From positions 1-11,771 of the forward strand of contig CAYSNI010000002.1 of NCBI GenBank assembly GCA_964432465.1: a stretch of 11,771 nt of DNA, in the 5' to 3' direction. A program made the position numbers and the translations under genes. Source of the stretch: JAHFLQ01 sp964432465. Its GTDB lineage: Bacteria; Patescibacteriota; Minisyncoccia; UBA6257; WO2-44-18. This document shows, piece by piece, positions 1 to 5,301 of this stretch. Position 1 is the first letter of the stretch; each line of letters begins with the position of its first letter. A model generated the notes under the pieces. That model worked only from the letters and a program-made list of their open reading frames with translations. It searched no databases and had not been told where the DNA came from.

Positions 1-295
1 CCGATAGCACCGCTCTCACTTCTTCATTAACTTTTATTTTTACCGGGTACAAAAAATCACCTGGCAAGGAATTTTCGGAAGCGAACGAAACTCCCCCGCC
101 AAGCAGCGCGGCAATCAAAAATCCCGCCATCACCGGCTTCGCGAAGCGGAACAGCCAACCACGCTGGATGACTGACCCGGCCAAAGCCTCAGTGCCGCGC
201 ATCATCGCCAAAAGACGTTCTCGGCCGCGGGCCTTTTCAGCCTTGGTCAAGAGCACCCCTTTCGCTTTCTTAATTATTTCTTTAAACCGATTCAT
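1..295 (-). CDS. DUF5667-type membrane protein, probable anti-sigma/sensor partner (partial, C-terminus beyond left edge)
   Basis: Reading minus from the ATG at 295 gives 98 open codons running off the window. Residues 1-50 are basic and probably cytoplasmic, 54-73 form one hydrophobic segment (A-G-F-L-I-A-A-L-L-G-G-G), and just outside it lies S-L-P-G-D-F-L-Y-P-V-K (76-86) followed by a charged stretch with E91, E92, V93, R94. LPGD-x-LYPVK is the hallmark I associate with the start of the DUF5667 domain. The start codon overlaps the end of the sigma gene by 14 bases, so the two are co-transcribed and probably translationally coupled. One-pass proteins next to ECF sigma factors are often anti-sigma factors. 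That role is inferred from position and topology; no known anti-sigma domain (ZAS, RskA) is seen. The rest of the extracytoplasmic part is not visible. Confidence 0.75.
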   Translation of the reverse strand, partial: MNRFKEIIKKAKGVLLTKAEKARGRERLLAMMRGTEALAGSVIQRGWLFRFAKPVMAGFLIAALLGGGVSFASENSLPGDFLYPVKIKVNEEVRAVLS

Positions 296-803
296 TTTGT
301 ATATTTTCAGAATATTCCATAATCTCTCTGAGTTCTTTCAATCCGCGATGCAGTCGTACCGACACATTACCCTCCGTCTCTCCTATCGCCTCAGCTATCT
401 CTTTCGGCGCCAGTTCGTCTATATATCTCATCTGGATTACCTGCCGATACTTGGGGTTTATTTTCTCCAACAATTTGATCACCTCCCCCGCTTCCATGAA
501 ATTGATCAACTGACCGCGAGTGTCCTCACCTGGATCAAAACCCTCCTCCTGCATCCCCTCCAACGAAGCTTCCTTCTTTTTGCGAGAGTAATCAATAATT
601 AAGTTGTTCGCTACCCGATAGAGGAAGGCCCTGAGATTTTCTACTTTAGGGCCAGCGCTGAGATATTCCCAAGTCTTTGTAAAAGTCTCTTGCATCAGAT
701 CCTTAGCGCGCTCACGGTTAAAAACCCGAAAGTAACAGTGGCGAAAAATCGGGTCCGCGAACTCGTCATAAGCTTTTAAAAATTGTTTTTCCAGAGGGGT
801 CAC
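282..803 (-). CDS. ECF-type RNA polymerase sigma factor (sigma-70 family)
   Basis: A two-domain sigma factor that directs RNA polymerase to alternative promoters. Region 2 is seen as F-A-D-P-I-F-R-H-C-Y-F-R-V-F, then D-L-M-Q-E-T-F-T-K-T-W and F-L-Y-R-V-A-N-N-L-I-I-D-Y. Region 4 is seen as P-K-Y-R-Q-V-I-Q-M-R-Y-I-D-E-L and a helix-turn-helix A-P-K-E-I-A-E-A-I-G-E-T-E-G-N-V-S-V-R-L. There is no region 1.1 or 3, and about 173 residues is normal for the ECF group. The frame also has an ATG at 818-816 (178 aa), but it lies inside the promoter: its ATGACGTC covers the presumed -10 CGTC, and a 13-bp terminator stem at 842-872 blocks read-through. I therefore prefer the GTG at 803-801, seven bases past the -10 and with no Shine-Dalgarno, which implies a leaderless message. 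The 3' end overlaps the DUF5667 gene. Family call is firm; start moderately sure. Confidence 0.9.
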   Translation of the reverse strand: MTPLEKQFLKAYDEFADPIFRHCYFRVFNRERAKDLMQETFTKTWEYLSAGPKVENLRAFLYRVANNLIIDYSRKKKEASLEGMQEEGFDPGEDTRGQLINFMEAGEVIKLLEKINPKYRQVIQMRYIDELAPKEIAEAIGETEGNVSVRLHRGLKELREIMEYSENIQNESV

Positions 804-810
804 AGTATAG

Positions 811-836
811 GACGTCATTATACAACGAATCTTACA
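811..836 (-). promoter_or_regulatory. ECF-type promoter of the sigma gene (autoregulation)
   Basis: On the minus strand TGTAAG (836-831) is followed by 16 bases and CGTC (814-811), the layout of ECF promoters such as the TGAAAC-N16/17-CGTC class. The same element with identical spacing precedes the DUF5666 gene at 1624-1599: TGTAAGATTC and GACGTC are identical in both, and 19 of 26 aligned bases match. A TATAAT at 822-817 also falls inside the spacer, so a sigma-A promoter here cannot be excluded. Confidence 0.7.
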
Positions 837-841
837 CGCAT

Positions 842-872
842 AAAAATCGCCCAGTCCAACTGGGCGATTTTT
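842..872 (-). terminator. Intrinsic terminator after the DUF5666 gene (symmetric)
   Basis: Perfect 13-bp stem: AAAAATCGCCCAG (842-854), loop TCCAA, then CTGGGCGATTTTT (860-872). The A/T tracts make it usable in both directions. It lies 18 bases after the stop of the DUF5666 gene and separates that transcript from the sigma promoter. Confidence 0.88.
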
Positions 873-890
873 ACTATGACTGTTGAAAAA

Positions 891-1589
891 TTAGTCGTTA
901 TCATTATCCTGCTTATCCTTGCCAATCTTGAAGTTGAATAACTTCTTCAGCAAACTCGGCTTCGCATGCTCAAATGCATTCTCGGTAGTGCGAGCAATAA
1001 TTGTGTTCGCAATCACGGTAGAATTGACGCGATCCCAGACTCCGGAAACTTGAGCGTACATTCCATTGGCAAGTCCCGCGGTGCTAGAAGAGGCCTGACC
1101 ATTGATCACAATCTTCAAGGAAGAGCTGGCGGTCACCGCCAGGTTTCCAAACTTTTCCGTCTTCAAACTGAAGGCGGTGGTGCTGGAAGCATTCAGGTCG
1201 GTGATCACGCCGAAAAACTGCGCTCCCCGCTTCTGAATGGACTCATTCTTAATCACTTTCGCGACTATAGATAAGCCAGCCATAGAAGCCTGGCCATGGA
1301 CCATGAGAACATCGTTTACTTGATATTCCGAAAGTCCAGAATCTCCACCGAAACGACGCACGACCTCCGCCTTGCTGGCGTCTACCGTCCAACTACCTCC
1401 CCAGCTTGCTACCGTCAAATTTGTGCCGGAAATAGCCATCAGCTTACCGACCAACTTTACCTCGCCGCTCCTGCTAATCTGAACCCCTGCAACATCTCCG
1501 CCAGTGGAAGCCTGGGCAAAAACCAAAGGCATTCCCATTAATCCACCGACCATTACCGCCGTCGCCATCGATATTAAAAATTTATTCAT
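891..1589 (-). CDS. Secreted DUF5666-like protein with two beta-rich modules
   Basis: 232 residues. An N-terminal signal peptide (basic M-N-K, hydrophobic core to about residue 24) ends in A-Q-A at 25-27, a good signal peptidase I site before S28. Two related beta-rich modules follow, at about 36-113 (opening V-K-L-V-G-K-L-M-A-I-S-G-T-N-L-T-V) and 122-201 (opening Q-F-F-G-V-I-T-D-L-N). Each has the pattern of a G-x-I strand, a loop with small residues, and a later V-x-G strand typical of DUF5666. The C-terminal tail (210-232) is K-rich then D/N-rich. The product is probably extracytoplasmic; its molecular role is unknown. The start ATG sits nine bases after the -10 of an ECF-type promoter matching that of the adjacent sigma gene, so it is probably a target of that sigma factor. 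It has no Shine-Dalgarno and a probably leaderless message, and it ends at a strong terminator. Confidence 0.8.
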   Translation of the reverse strand: MNKFLISMATAVMVGGLMGMPLVFAQASTGGDVAGVQISRSGEVKLVGKLMAISGTNLTVASWGGSWTVDASKAEVVRRFGGDSGLSEYQVNDVLMVHGQASMAGLSIVAKVIKNESIQKRGAQFFGVITDLNASSTTAFSLKTEKFGNLAVTASSSLKIVINGQASSSTAGLANGMYAQVSGVWDRVNSTVIANTIIARTTENAFEHAKPSLLKKLFNFKIGKDKQDNDND

Positions 1590-1598
1590 ACTGTATCT

Positions 1599-1624
1599 GA
1601 CGTCACTCTCGTGAGAATCTTACA
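1599..1624 (-). promoter_or_regulatory. ECF-type promoter of the DUF5666 gene
   Basis: TGTAAG (1624-1619), 16 bases, CGTC (1602-1599) on the minus strand, then nine bases to the ATG. It duplicates the element before the sigma gene: TGTAAGATTC, N10, GACGTC, then nnATACnGT in both. Confidence 0.7.
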
Positions 1625-1633
1625 TGGTATAAT
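1625..1633 (+). promoter_or_regulatory. Extended -10 promoter of the glycosyltransferase pair
   Basis: TGGTATAAT matches the extended -10 (TG-n-TATAAT); no convincing -35 is visible. The expected start is near 1640, leaving about nine untranslated bases before the ATG at 1649. It abuts, on the opposite strand, the -35 of the ECF promoter for the DUF5666 gene. Confidence 0.55.
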
Positions 1634-1648
1634 CAGTCTAATAAGTTC

Positions 1649-3187
1649 ATGACGACACTTAAGAAATACGAGTGGCTCATCGCGATCGGTGTAATTCTGC
1701 TTTTCACCTTGCTTTTGCATTCCCAAATCTACCCTAGCGTCGCGGACACCGACGGGTTTTATCATATCCGGCACGCCTGGGAGTACCGGACAGACGGAAT
1801 TTTCCAAACCGCCTTCCCCTGGACGCAATATTCTTCTATTAATACGCAAGCTTCCGACCTCTGGTACGGTTTTCACATTTTACTCATTCCTTTTACTTTT
1901 TTTACTAATCTCCTAAACGGAATTTATCTGGGCGCTTTTTTCGTTACCGCCACCGCCCTGACGCTGGTTTTCTGGGCGCTTAAACGCCTGCAGGTGAAAT
2001 GGCCGCTTCTCCTGACCATCCTGTTCGCCATCCTTACTGCCGATCTGATGTATCGCCTAACTATGCTCCGGCCACACCCGATTTCACTGGCCCTGTCGCT
2101 ACTCCTATTCTCGTTCTGGATAGAAAAACCTCGCCGACTCAAAGATCTCTATCTGCCAACACTGATTGCCGCCATATTTACCTGGATGCATATTTCCCTG
2201 GCCTGGGTAATGGTGATCGTGCTGGTTACAATCATAACCGTTCGGCTTTTCCAAAAGGAAAAGCTGGGCATGGAATCACTAGCCTCGCTCGCTGTTGGCG
2301 GGTTGATCGGCTGGCTAGCGCGGCCCAATCCGTTAGGATCGCTACAGTTGGCCTATATCCAAGTAATTAAATTGATGTCCCTTAAGAATTTACCGCTCCG
2401 CTTTGGACGCGAACTCACTCCATTTGTTTGGGAAAACTTTATTGATCAACTAATTCCAATAACTCTACTTCTCGCTCTAGCAACCATTTTCTTCTGGTCG
2501 TTAGTCAGAAAGAAAATGACCAACACCGCTCTCTGGAGCAGCGGCCTCCTCACCCTGCTCTTTCTTGGCATGACTTTCGGCATCGCCCGAAGATCCAACG
2601 AACTCTTTGTCGGCTTCGCGATTATTTTTATCGCGCTTTTATTTAGCTCTTTTGTTCGACAGATCAATCGGCGTTCTGTGGCCTACCATCTGAGCATGCT
2701 TGTAGTATTGGTCGCCCTGATTATCGCGCCGATAAAAAACGTTTACCGGGTGGACACTTACGTCGCCAACGCCTTCTCGCCGACACTCTTTCAGCCGGCC
2801 GGTGAATGGCTGGCACAAAATGCGAAACCGAAGGAGATTATTTTTAATGTGCACTGGGATCGCTTCGGTGAGTTGTTCTTCTGGAATCCAAATAATTACT
2901 ATATTAATGGCATGGACCCTGTCTTTGAATACGACTTCAATCCTCAGCTCTATTGGGAGACCCATTTCTACGCTATTGATAAGGCCACCGAATATACTTG
3001 CCGCGCAATTCGTTGTACGTCCGAAGAAGTCGTTGCCACCTACCAGGCGATCAAAAATGATTTCAAAGCTTCCTATGTCGTCCTGGAAAAACGGCGGAAT
3101 CCTTCCCTGAATAAGTACCTTTCGACCGCGCCACAATTTAAAAAATCGTTTGAAGATCCGGGCACAATCGTGTATAAAGTACTGTAA
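1649..3187 (+). CDS. Polytopic membrane glycosyltransferase, GT-C/STT3-like
   Basis: 512 residues with about 11-12 hydrophobic segments (around 9-25, 73-112, 118-136, 145-158, 170-201, 209-225, 266-285, 296-312, 318-337, 347-363) and a soluble C-terminal part from about 365. After the first segment comes V-A-D-T-D-G-F-Y-H-I-R (31-41), placed like the acidic D-x-D loop followed by Y-H in GT-C enzymes and STT3/PglB oligosaccharyltransferases. The soluble part has H-W-D-R-F-G-E-L-F-F-W-N (402-413) and N-Y-Y-I-N-G-M-D-P (416-424), reminiscent of, but not identical to, the STT3 WWDYG region. The likely role is transfer of a sugar from a polyprenyl-phosphate donor to a cell-surface acceptor. The stop overlaps the start of a DPM1-like GT2 (TAATG), which would supply such a donor. 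No Shine-Dalgarno; short leader. The GT-C class is likely, the exact acceptor unknown; it could instead be a GT39/83-like enzyme. Confidence 0.7.
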   Translation: MTTLKKYEWLIAIGVILLFTLLLHSQIYPSVADTDGFYHIRHAWEYRTDGIFQTAFPWTQYSSINTQASDLWYGFHILLIPFTFFTNLLNGIYLGAFFVTATALTLVFWALKRLQVKWPLLLTILFAILTADLMYRLTMLRPHPISLALSLLLFSFWIEKPRRLKDLYLPTLIAAIFTWMHISLAWVMVIVLVTIITVRLFQKEKLGMESLASLAVGGLIGWLARPNPLGSLQLAYIQVIKLMSLKNLPLRFGRELTPFVWENFIDQLIPITLLLALATIFFWSLVRKKMTNTALWSSGLLTLLFLGMTFGIARRSNELFVGFAIIFIALLFSSFVRQINRRSVAYHLSMLVVLVALIIAPIKNVYRVDTYVANAFSPTLFQPAGEWLAQNAKPKEIIFNVHWDRFGELFFWNPNNYYINGMDPVFEYDFNPQLYWETHFYAIDKATEYTCRAIRCTSEEVVATYQAIKNDFKASYVVLEKRRNPSLNKYLSTAPQFKKSFEDPGTIVYKVL

Positions 3188-3870
3188 TGAAGCTGTCCGT
3201 AATTATCCCCGTCTATAACGAAGAGAAGACCCTGCCACTGATCCTAGAGAAGGTTCAGAAACAAAAACCGACGGAAATTATCATTATTAATGATTGCTCA
3301 ACCGACGGCACCGGTACTTTTTTGGCTAATTATAAAATGAAAAATACCCGGATAATTAATCAAACCACGAACCAAGGTAAAGGCGCCGCTCTCCATACCG
3401 GCATCGCCGCCGCGACCGGTGATATAATTCTGATCCAAGATGCCGATCTCGAATACGATCCGGCTGATTACAACCGGTTACTGCAACCGATATTGGATGG
3501 TGTGGCGGACGTAGTTTACGGCTCCCGCTTTGTCGGATCTTCACCGCATCGAGTCATGCTTTTTGGCCACTATCTCGCGAATAAATTTATCACTTTCCTC
3601 ACCAATCTTTTCGCGAATTTGAACCTCACTGATATCGAAACCTGCTACAAAGTATTTCGTCGCGAAGTTATCCAGTCGATTCCTCTCCTCGAAAAAGATT
3701 TCGGCTTTGAACCGGAGGTAACAATCAAACTCGGCCGAAAAAATCTTCGCTTCTATGAGGTTGGTATCAGCTACTATGGCCGAACTATTGCCGAGGGCAA
3801 AAAAATCCGATGGACTGACGGTGTCCGCGCCCTCTGGGTCATCATCAAGCACGGCCTCGGACTCTACTAA
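3187..3870 (+). CDS. GT2 glycosyltransferase, DPM1/GtrB-like (polyprenyl-phosphate sugar synthase)
   Basis: 227 residues of GT-A fold. It opens K-L-S-V-I-I-P-V-Y-N-E-E-K-T-L (2-16); a nucleotide-binding I-N-D-C-S-T-D-G-T follows at 34-42, and D-A-D (85-87) is the metal/nucleotide-sugar motif. The DPM-like signatures are G-S-R-F (112-115), D-I-E-T-C-Y-K-V-F-R (149-158), F-G-F-E-P-E-V-T (172-179) and Y-Y-G-R-T-I-A-E-G-K-K-I (196-207). It has no C-terminal membrane helices, unlike GtrB, so it resembles soluble DPM1. The known reaction of the family is NDP-sugar plus polyprenyl phosphate giving polyprenyl-phosphate sugar and NDP. The start ATG shares a base with the TAA of the upstream GT-C gene, so translation is coupled and a donor-maker/donor-user pair is the natural reading. 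Which sugar is used cannot be told. Confidence 0.88.
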   Translation: MKLSVIIPVYNEEKTLPLILEKVQKQKPTEIIIINDCSTDGTGTFLANYKMKNTRIINQTTNQGKGAALHTGIAAATGDIILIQDADLEYDPADYNRLLQPILDGVADVVYGSRFVGSSPHRVMLFGHYLANKFITFLTNLFANLNLTDIETCYKVFRREVIQSIPLLEKDFGFEPEVTIKLGRKNLRFYEVGISYYGRTIAEGKKIRWTDGVRALWVIIKHGLGLY

Positions 3871-3902
3871 AACAAAAACACCCCGAAAGGGGTGTTTTTG
3901 TT
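3871..3902. terminator. Bidirectional intrinsic terminator between convergent operons
   Basis: Perfect 14-bp stem, AACAAAAACACCCC (3871-3884) and GGGGTGTTTTTGTT (3889-3902), closed by a GAAA tetraloop on the plus strand. It directly follows the GT2 stop and lies 10 bases beyond the pilin stop on the other strand. Confidence 0.93.
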
Positions 3903-3912
3903 ACTAAATGAT

Positions 3913-4371
3913 TTAGCGAGAGACGGAGATAGTCGAGGAAGCTTGTCCGTCGATATTTTCCGCGTACTTCGCATTCACCGTCACACGGCCCAAATAACTC
4001 CTGAGCTCGTATTCCGTATCATAATTAGTCGCATCCGTGAAAGCACCTGTTGATGGGTCAACCGGAAGACTGGTCATATAAGTCGGTACGATGCACTTAA
4101 AGATATTGTAATCAGTGCTGGAAATCGTGGAGGTCGCGGTCGGTAGCGCAGCGCAATCGCCGGCGACTACTGGCCAGGTACCACGGTTATCCGCCAAACG
4201 CTGACTGACCGCGTTCAAAAGAGCATTCACATTAGCGGAACGCTGAGTGTTGCGGGCTTGCGCGAACTGCTTAGCCGGGTTTAAGGCAACGATTACTACG
4301 CCAGCCAAAATGGCGATAATGCCAATGACGACAAGTAATTCGATAAGGGTAAAACCTGAATTTTTCTTCAT
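3913..4371 (-). CDS. Type IV pilin, probable major pilin (GspG/PilA-like)
   Basis: 152 residues with a textbook class III signal: M-K-K-N-S-G then F-T-L-I-E-L-L-V-V-I-G-I-I-A-I-L. Prepilin peptidase would cut after G6, F7 becoming the N-methylated first residue and E11 the conserved Glu+5. The hydrophobic helix (7-30) is followed by N-P-A-K-Q-F-A-Q-A-R (31-40) and an amphipathic helix. C73 and C93 could form a disulfide. The C-terminal half has L-P-V-D-P-S-T-G (102-109) and Y-D-T-E-Y-E-L (117-123), as in GspG and CPR pilins. It is last in the pilus operon and the only member with a sizeable gap upstream (45 bases) and an own promoter, fitting a subunit made in excess. No clear Shine-Dalgarno. 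Its role as the main fibre subunit is inferred from sequence type, promoter and terminator. Confidence 0.9.
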   Translation of the reverse strand: MKKNSGFTLIELLVVIGIIAILAGVVIVALNPAKQFAQARNTQRSANVNALLNAVSQRLADNRGTWPVVAGDCAALPTATSTISSTDYNIFKCIVPTYMTSLPVDPSTGAFTDATNYDTEYELRSYLGRVTVNAKYAENIDGQASSTISVSR

Positions 4372-4410
4372 AAGTTTGTTGCTTTATAATCCGACCTTTG
4401 GAATAAATAA

Positions 4411-4419
4411 ATTATATCA
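4411..4419 (-). promoter_or_regulatory. Extended -10 promoter for the pilin gene
   Basis: TGATATAAT on the minus strand (4419-4411), overlapping the TGA stop of the preceding gene. The -35 region is weak (TTGGAG at 18-base spacing, 3 of 6). The expected start is near 4404, giving a leader of about 33 bases for the pilin mRNA. Confidence 0.5.
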
Positions 4420-4818
4420 GAAACTGCTTAACTCCTCCAATGAAACTGTGGATAACGTAGAGCTATTGACGGTCAGGCGTAAATTCGTTGTCGCTTTCTG
4501 TATTTGTGCCCGAACTTCAACGATCTTATTGGGAGCCGATGTGATTATCGGTCGAATTGTACAGGTATAGGCAGAAACAAAAATAACTTCATTACCAAGA
4601 TAACTTGAGCTCTGGGCTAATGAAAGCATCGCGGAATTAAGGCAGGAACGAGCGACTGAAAAACTAAGTTGCTTGTTATTAAAATCAACAATGTAGATAC
4701 GATTAAAAATATTTCCCTGACTCAACGAAATAGCGACAAGCATTAACACCAGCGAAAGAATGATCGCGCTGGTGATCGCGATATATCCAGACCGACCGTT
4801 AGTTAAGCTTTTCGTCAT
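4417..4818 (-). CDS. PilX-like membrane-anchored pilus accessory protein
   Basis: 133 residues. A short basic leader (T-K-S-L-T-N-G-R-S-G, 2-11) precedes one hydrophobic helix, Y-I-A-I-T-S-A-I-I-L-S-L-V-L-M-L (12-27), then a small soluble domain with C59 and C86. The S-G-Y-I-A-I-T-S-A start resembles PilX_N/GspK-type proteins, which lack the Glu at +5 of ordinary pilins; no F-x-x-x-E motif is present. The ATG overlaps the stop of the GspJ-like gene (ATGA), so they are translationally coupled. Likely a minor subunit in the priming complex for pilus assembly. GspK proteins are much larger, so PilX-like is the better label. Function inferred mostly from position and N-terminus. Confidence 0.65.
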   Translation of the reverse strand: MTKSLTNGRSGYIAITSAIILSLVLMLVAISLSQGNIFNRIYIVDFNNKQLSFSVARSCLNSAMLSLAQSSSYLGNEVIFVSAYTCTIRPIITSAPNKIVEVRAQIQKATTNLRLTVNSSTLSTVSLEELSSF

Positions 4819-5300
4819 TTGAAGATGATAGTATTCAAAAACGATTTAGAAGAGGAGGCATAAGGATTATACAAAGTTCCACTAACCCGAATCGCATTAT
4901 GCCCGGCGACGTTGCTTTGATAGAACGTCAGGTCAGTCACCGCCACGGTATCAGGGGTGAGCGGTTGCGCCGCTGTCGCGCCACGCTTTAATCTGGCTGT
5001 GGTGCTAGCAAGCACATCTATAATTACCGGATTTTCGGCGTAGTTCAATTTATTGATGGAAATAACGGTGCTAGTGGCGCCAGGAGCCGGATAGTTTATC
5101 GTGGCTACGCTTTGGATCGCCCAGAATATTTTCTGCTCCAAGATTATCTGAGCTTCCACGAGTTGTCGCTCGTACCGGCCACGTTCCGAATAAGTAATCA
5201 TTTGGTAAACAATTAAAATGGCAAAAGTAAGGATACCGGTCAGCAGAAGCGCGTAGATTAGAATCTCGATTAACGTGAACCCTGAATTTTTATTTTTCAT
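4815..5300 (-). CDS. Minor pseudopilin, GspJ/PilW-like
   Basis: 161 residues from the ATG at 5300. The class III signal M-K-N-K-N-S-G is cut before F8 in F-T-L-I-E-I-L-I-Y-A-L-L-L-T-G-I-L-T; E12 is Glu+5. The I-Y-A-L-L-L-T-G-I-L helix followed by a Y-S-E-R-G-R-Y-E-R-Q-L-type amphipathic segment is typical of GspJ/PilW pseudopilins. The C-terminal half is Ala/Thr/Ser-rich beta structure ending F-L-N-T-I-I-F-K. A longer reading begins at a TTG (5315) overlapping the upstream gene; I chose 5300 because it gives the leader of the neighbouring pilins and starts one base after the upstream stop. The 3' end overlaps the next gene by four bases. Probably part of the minor-pilin tip complex. Confidence 0.85.
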   Translation of the reverse strand: MKNKNSGFTLIEILIYALLLTGILTFAILIVYQMITYSERGRYERQLVEAQIILEQKIFWAIQSVATINYPAPGATSTVISINKLNYAENPVIIDVLASTTARLKRGATAAQPLTPDTVAVTDLTFYQSNVAGHNAIRVSGTLYNPYASSSKSFLNTIIFK

Positions 5301-5301
5301 T

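Noticed and set aside
168..602. Plus-strand open frame of 144 codons
   Set aside because: It is antisense to the sigma factor and DUF5667 genes, whose motifs are clear; no ribosome site, and the composition is a shadow of the other strand.
817..822. TATAAT as a sigma-A -10 box for the sigma gene
   Set aside because: It is not shared with the matching element before the DUF5666 gene, has no good -35, and would also start transcription downstream of the ATG at 818; kept only as an alternative.
2639..3136. Minus-strand open frame of 165 codons
   Set aside because: Antisense to the C-terminal part of the GT-C gene; no start signals and no recognisable motifs.
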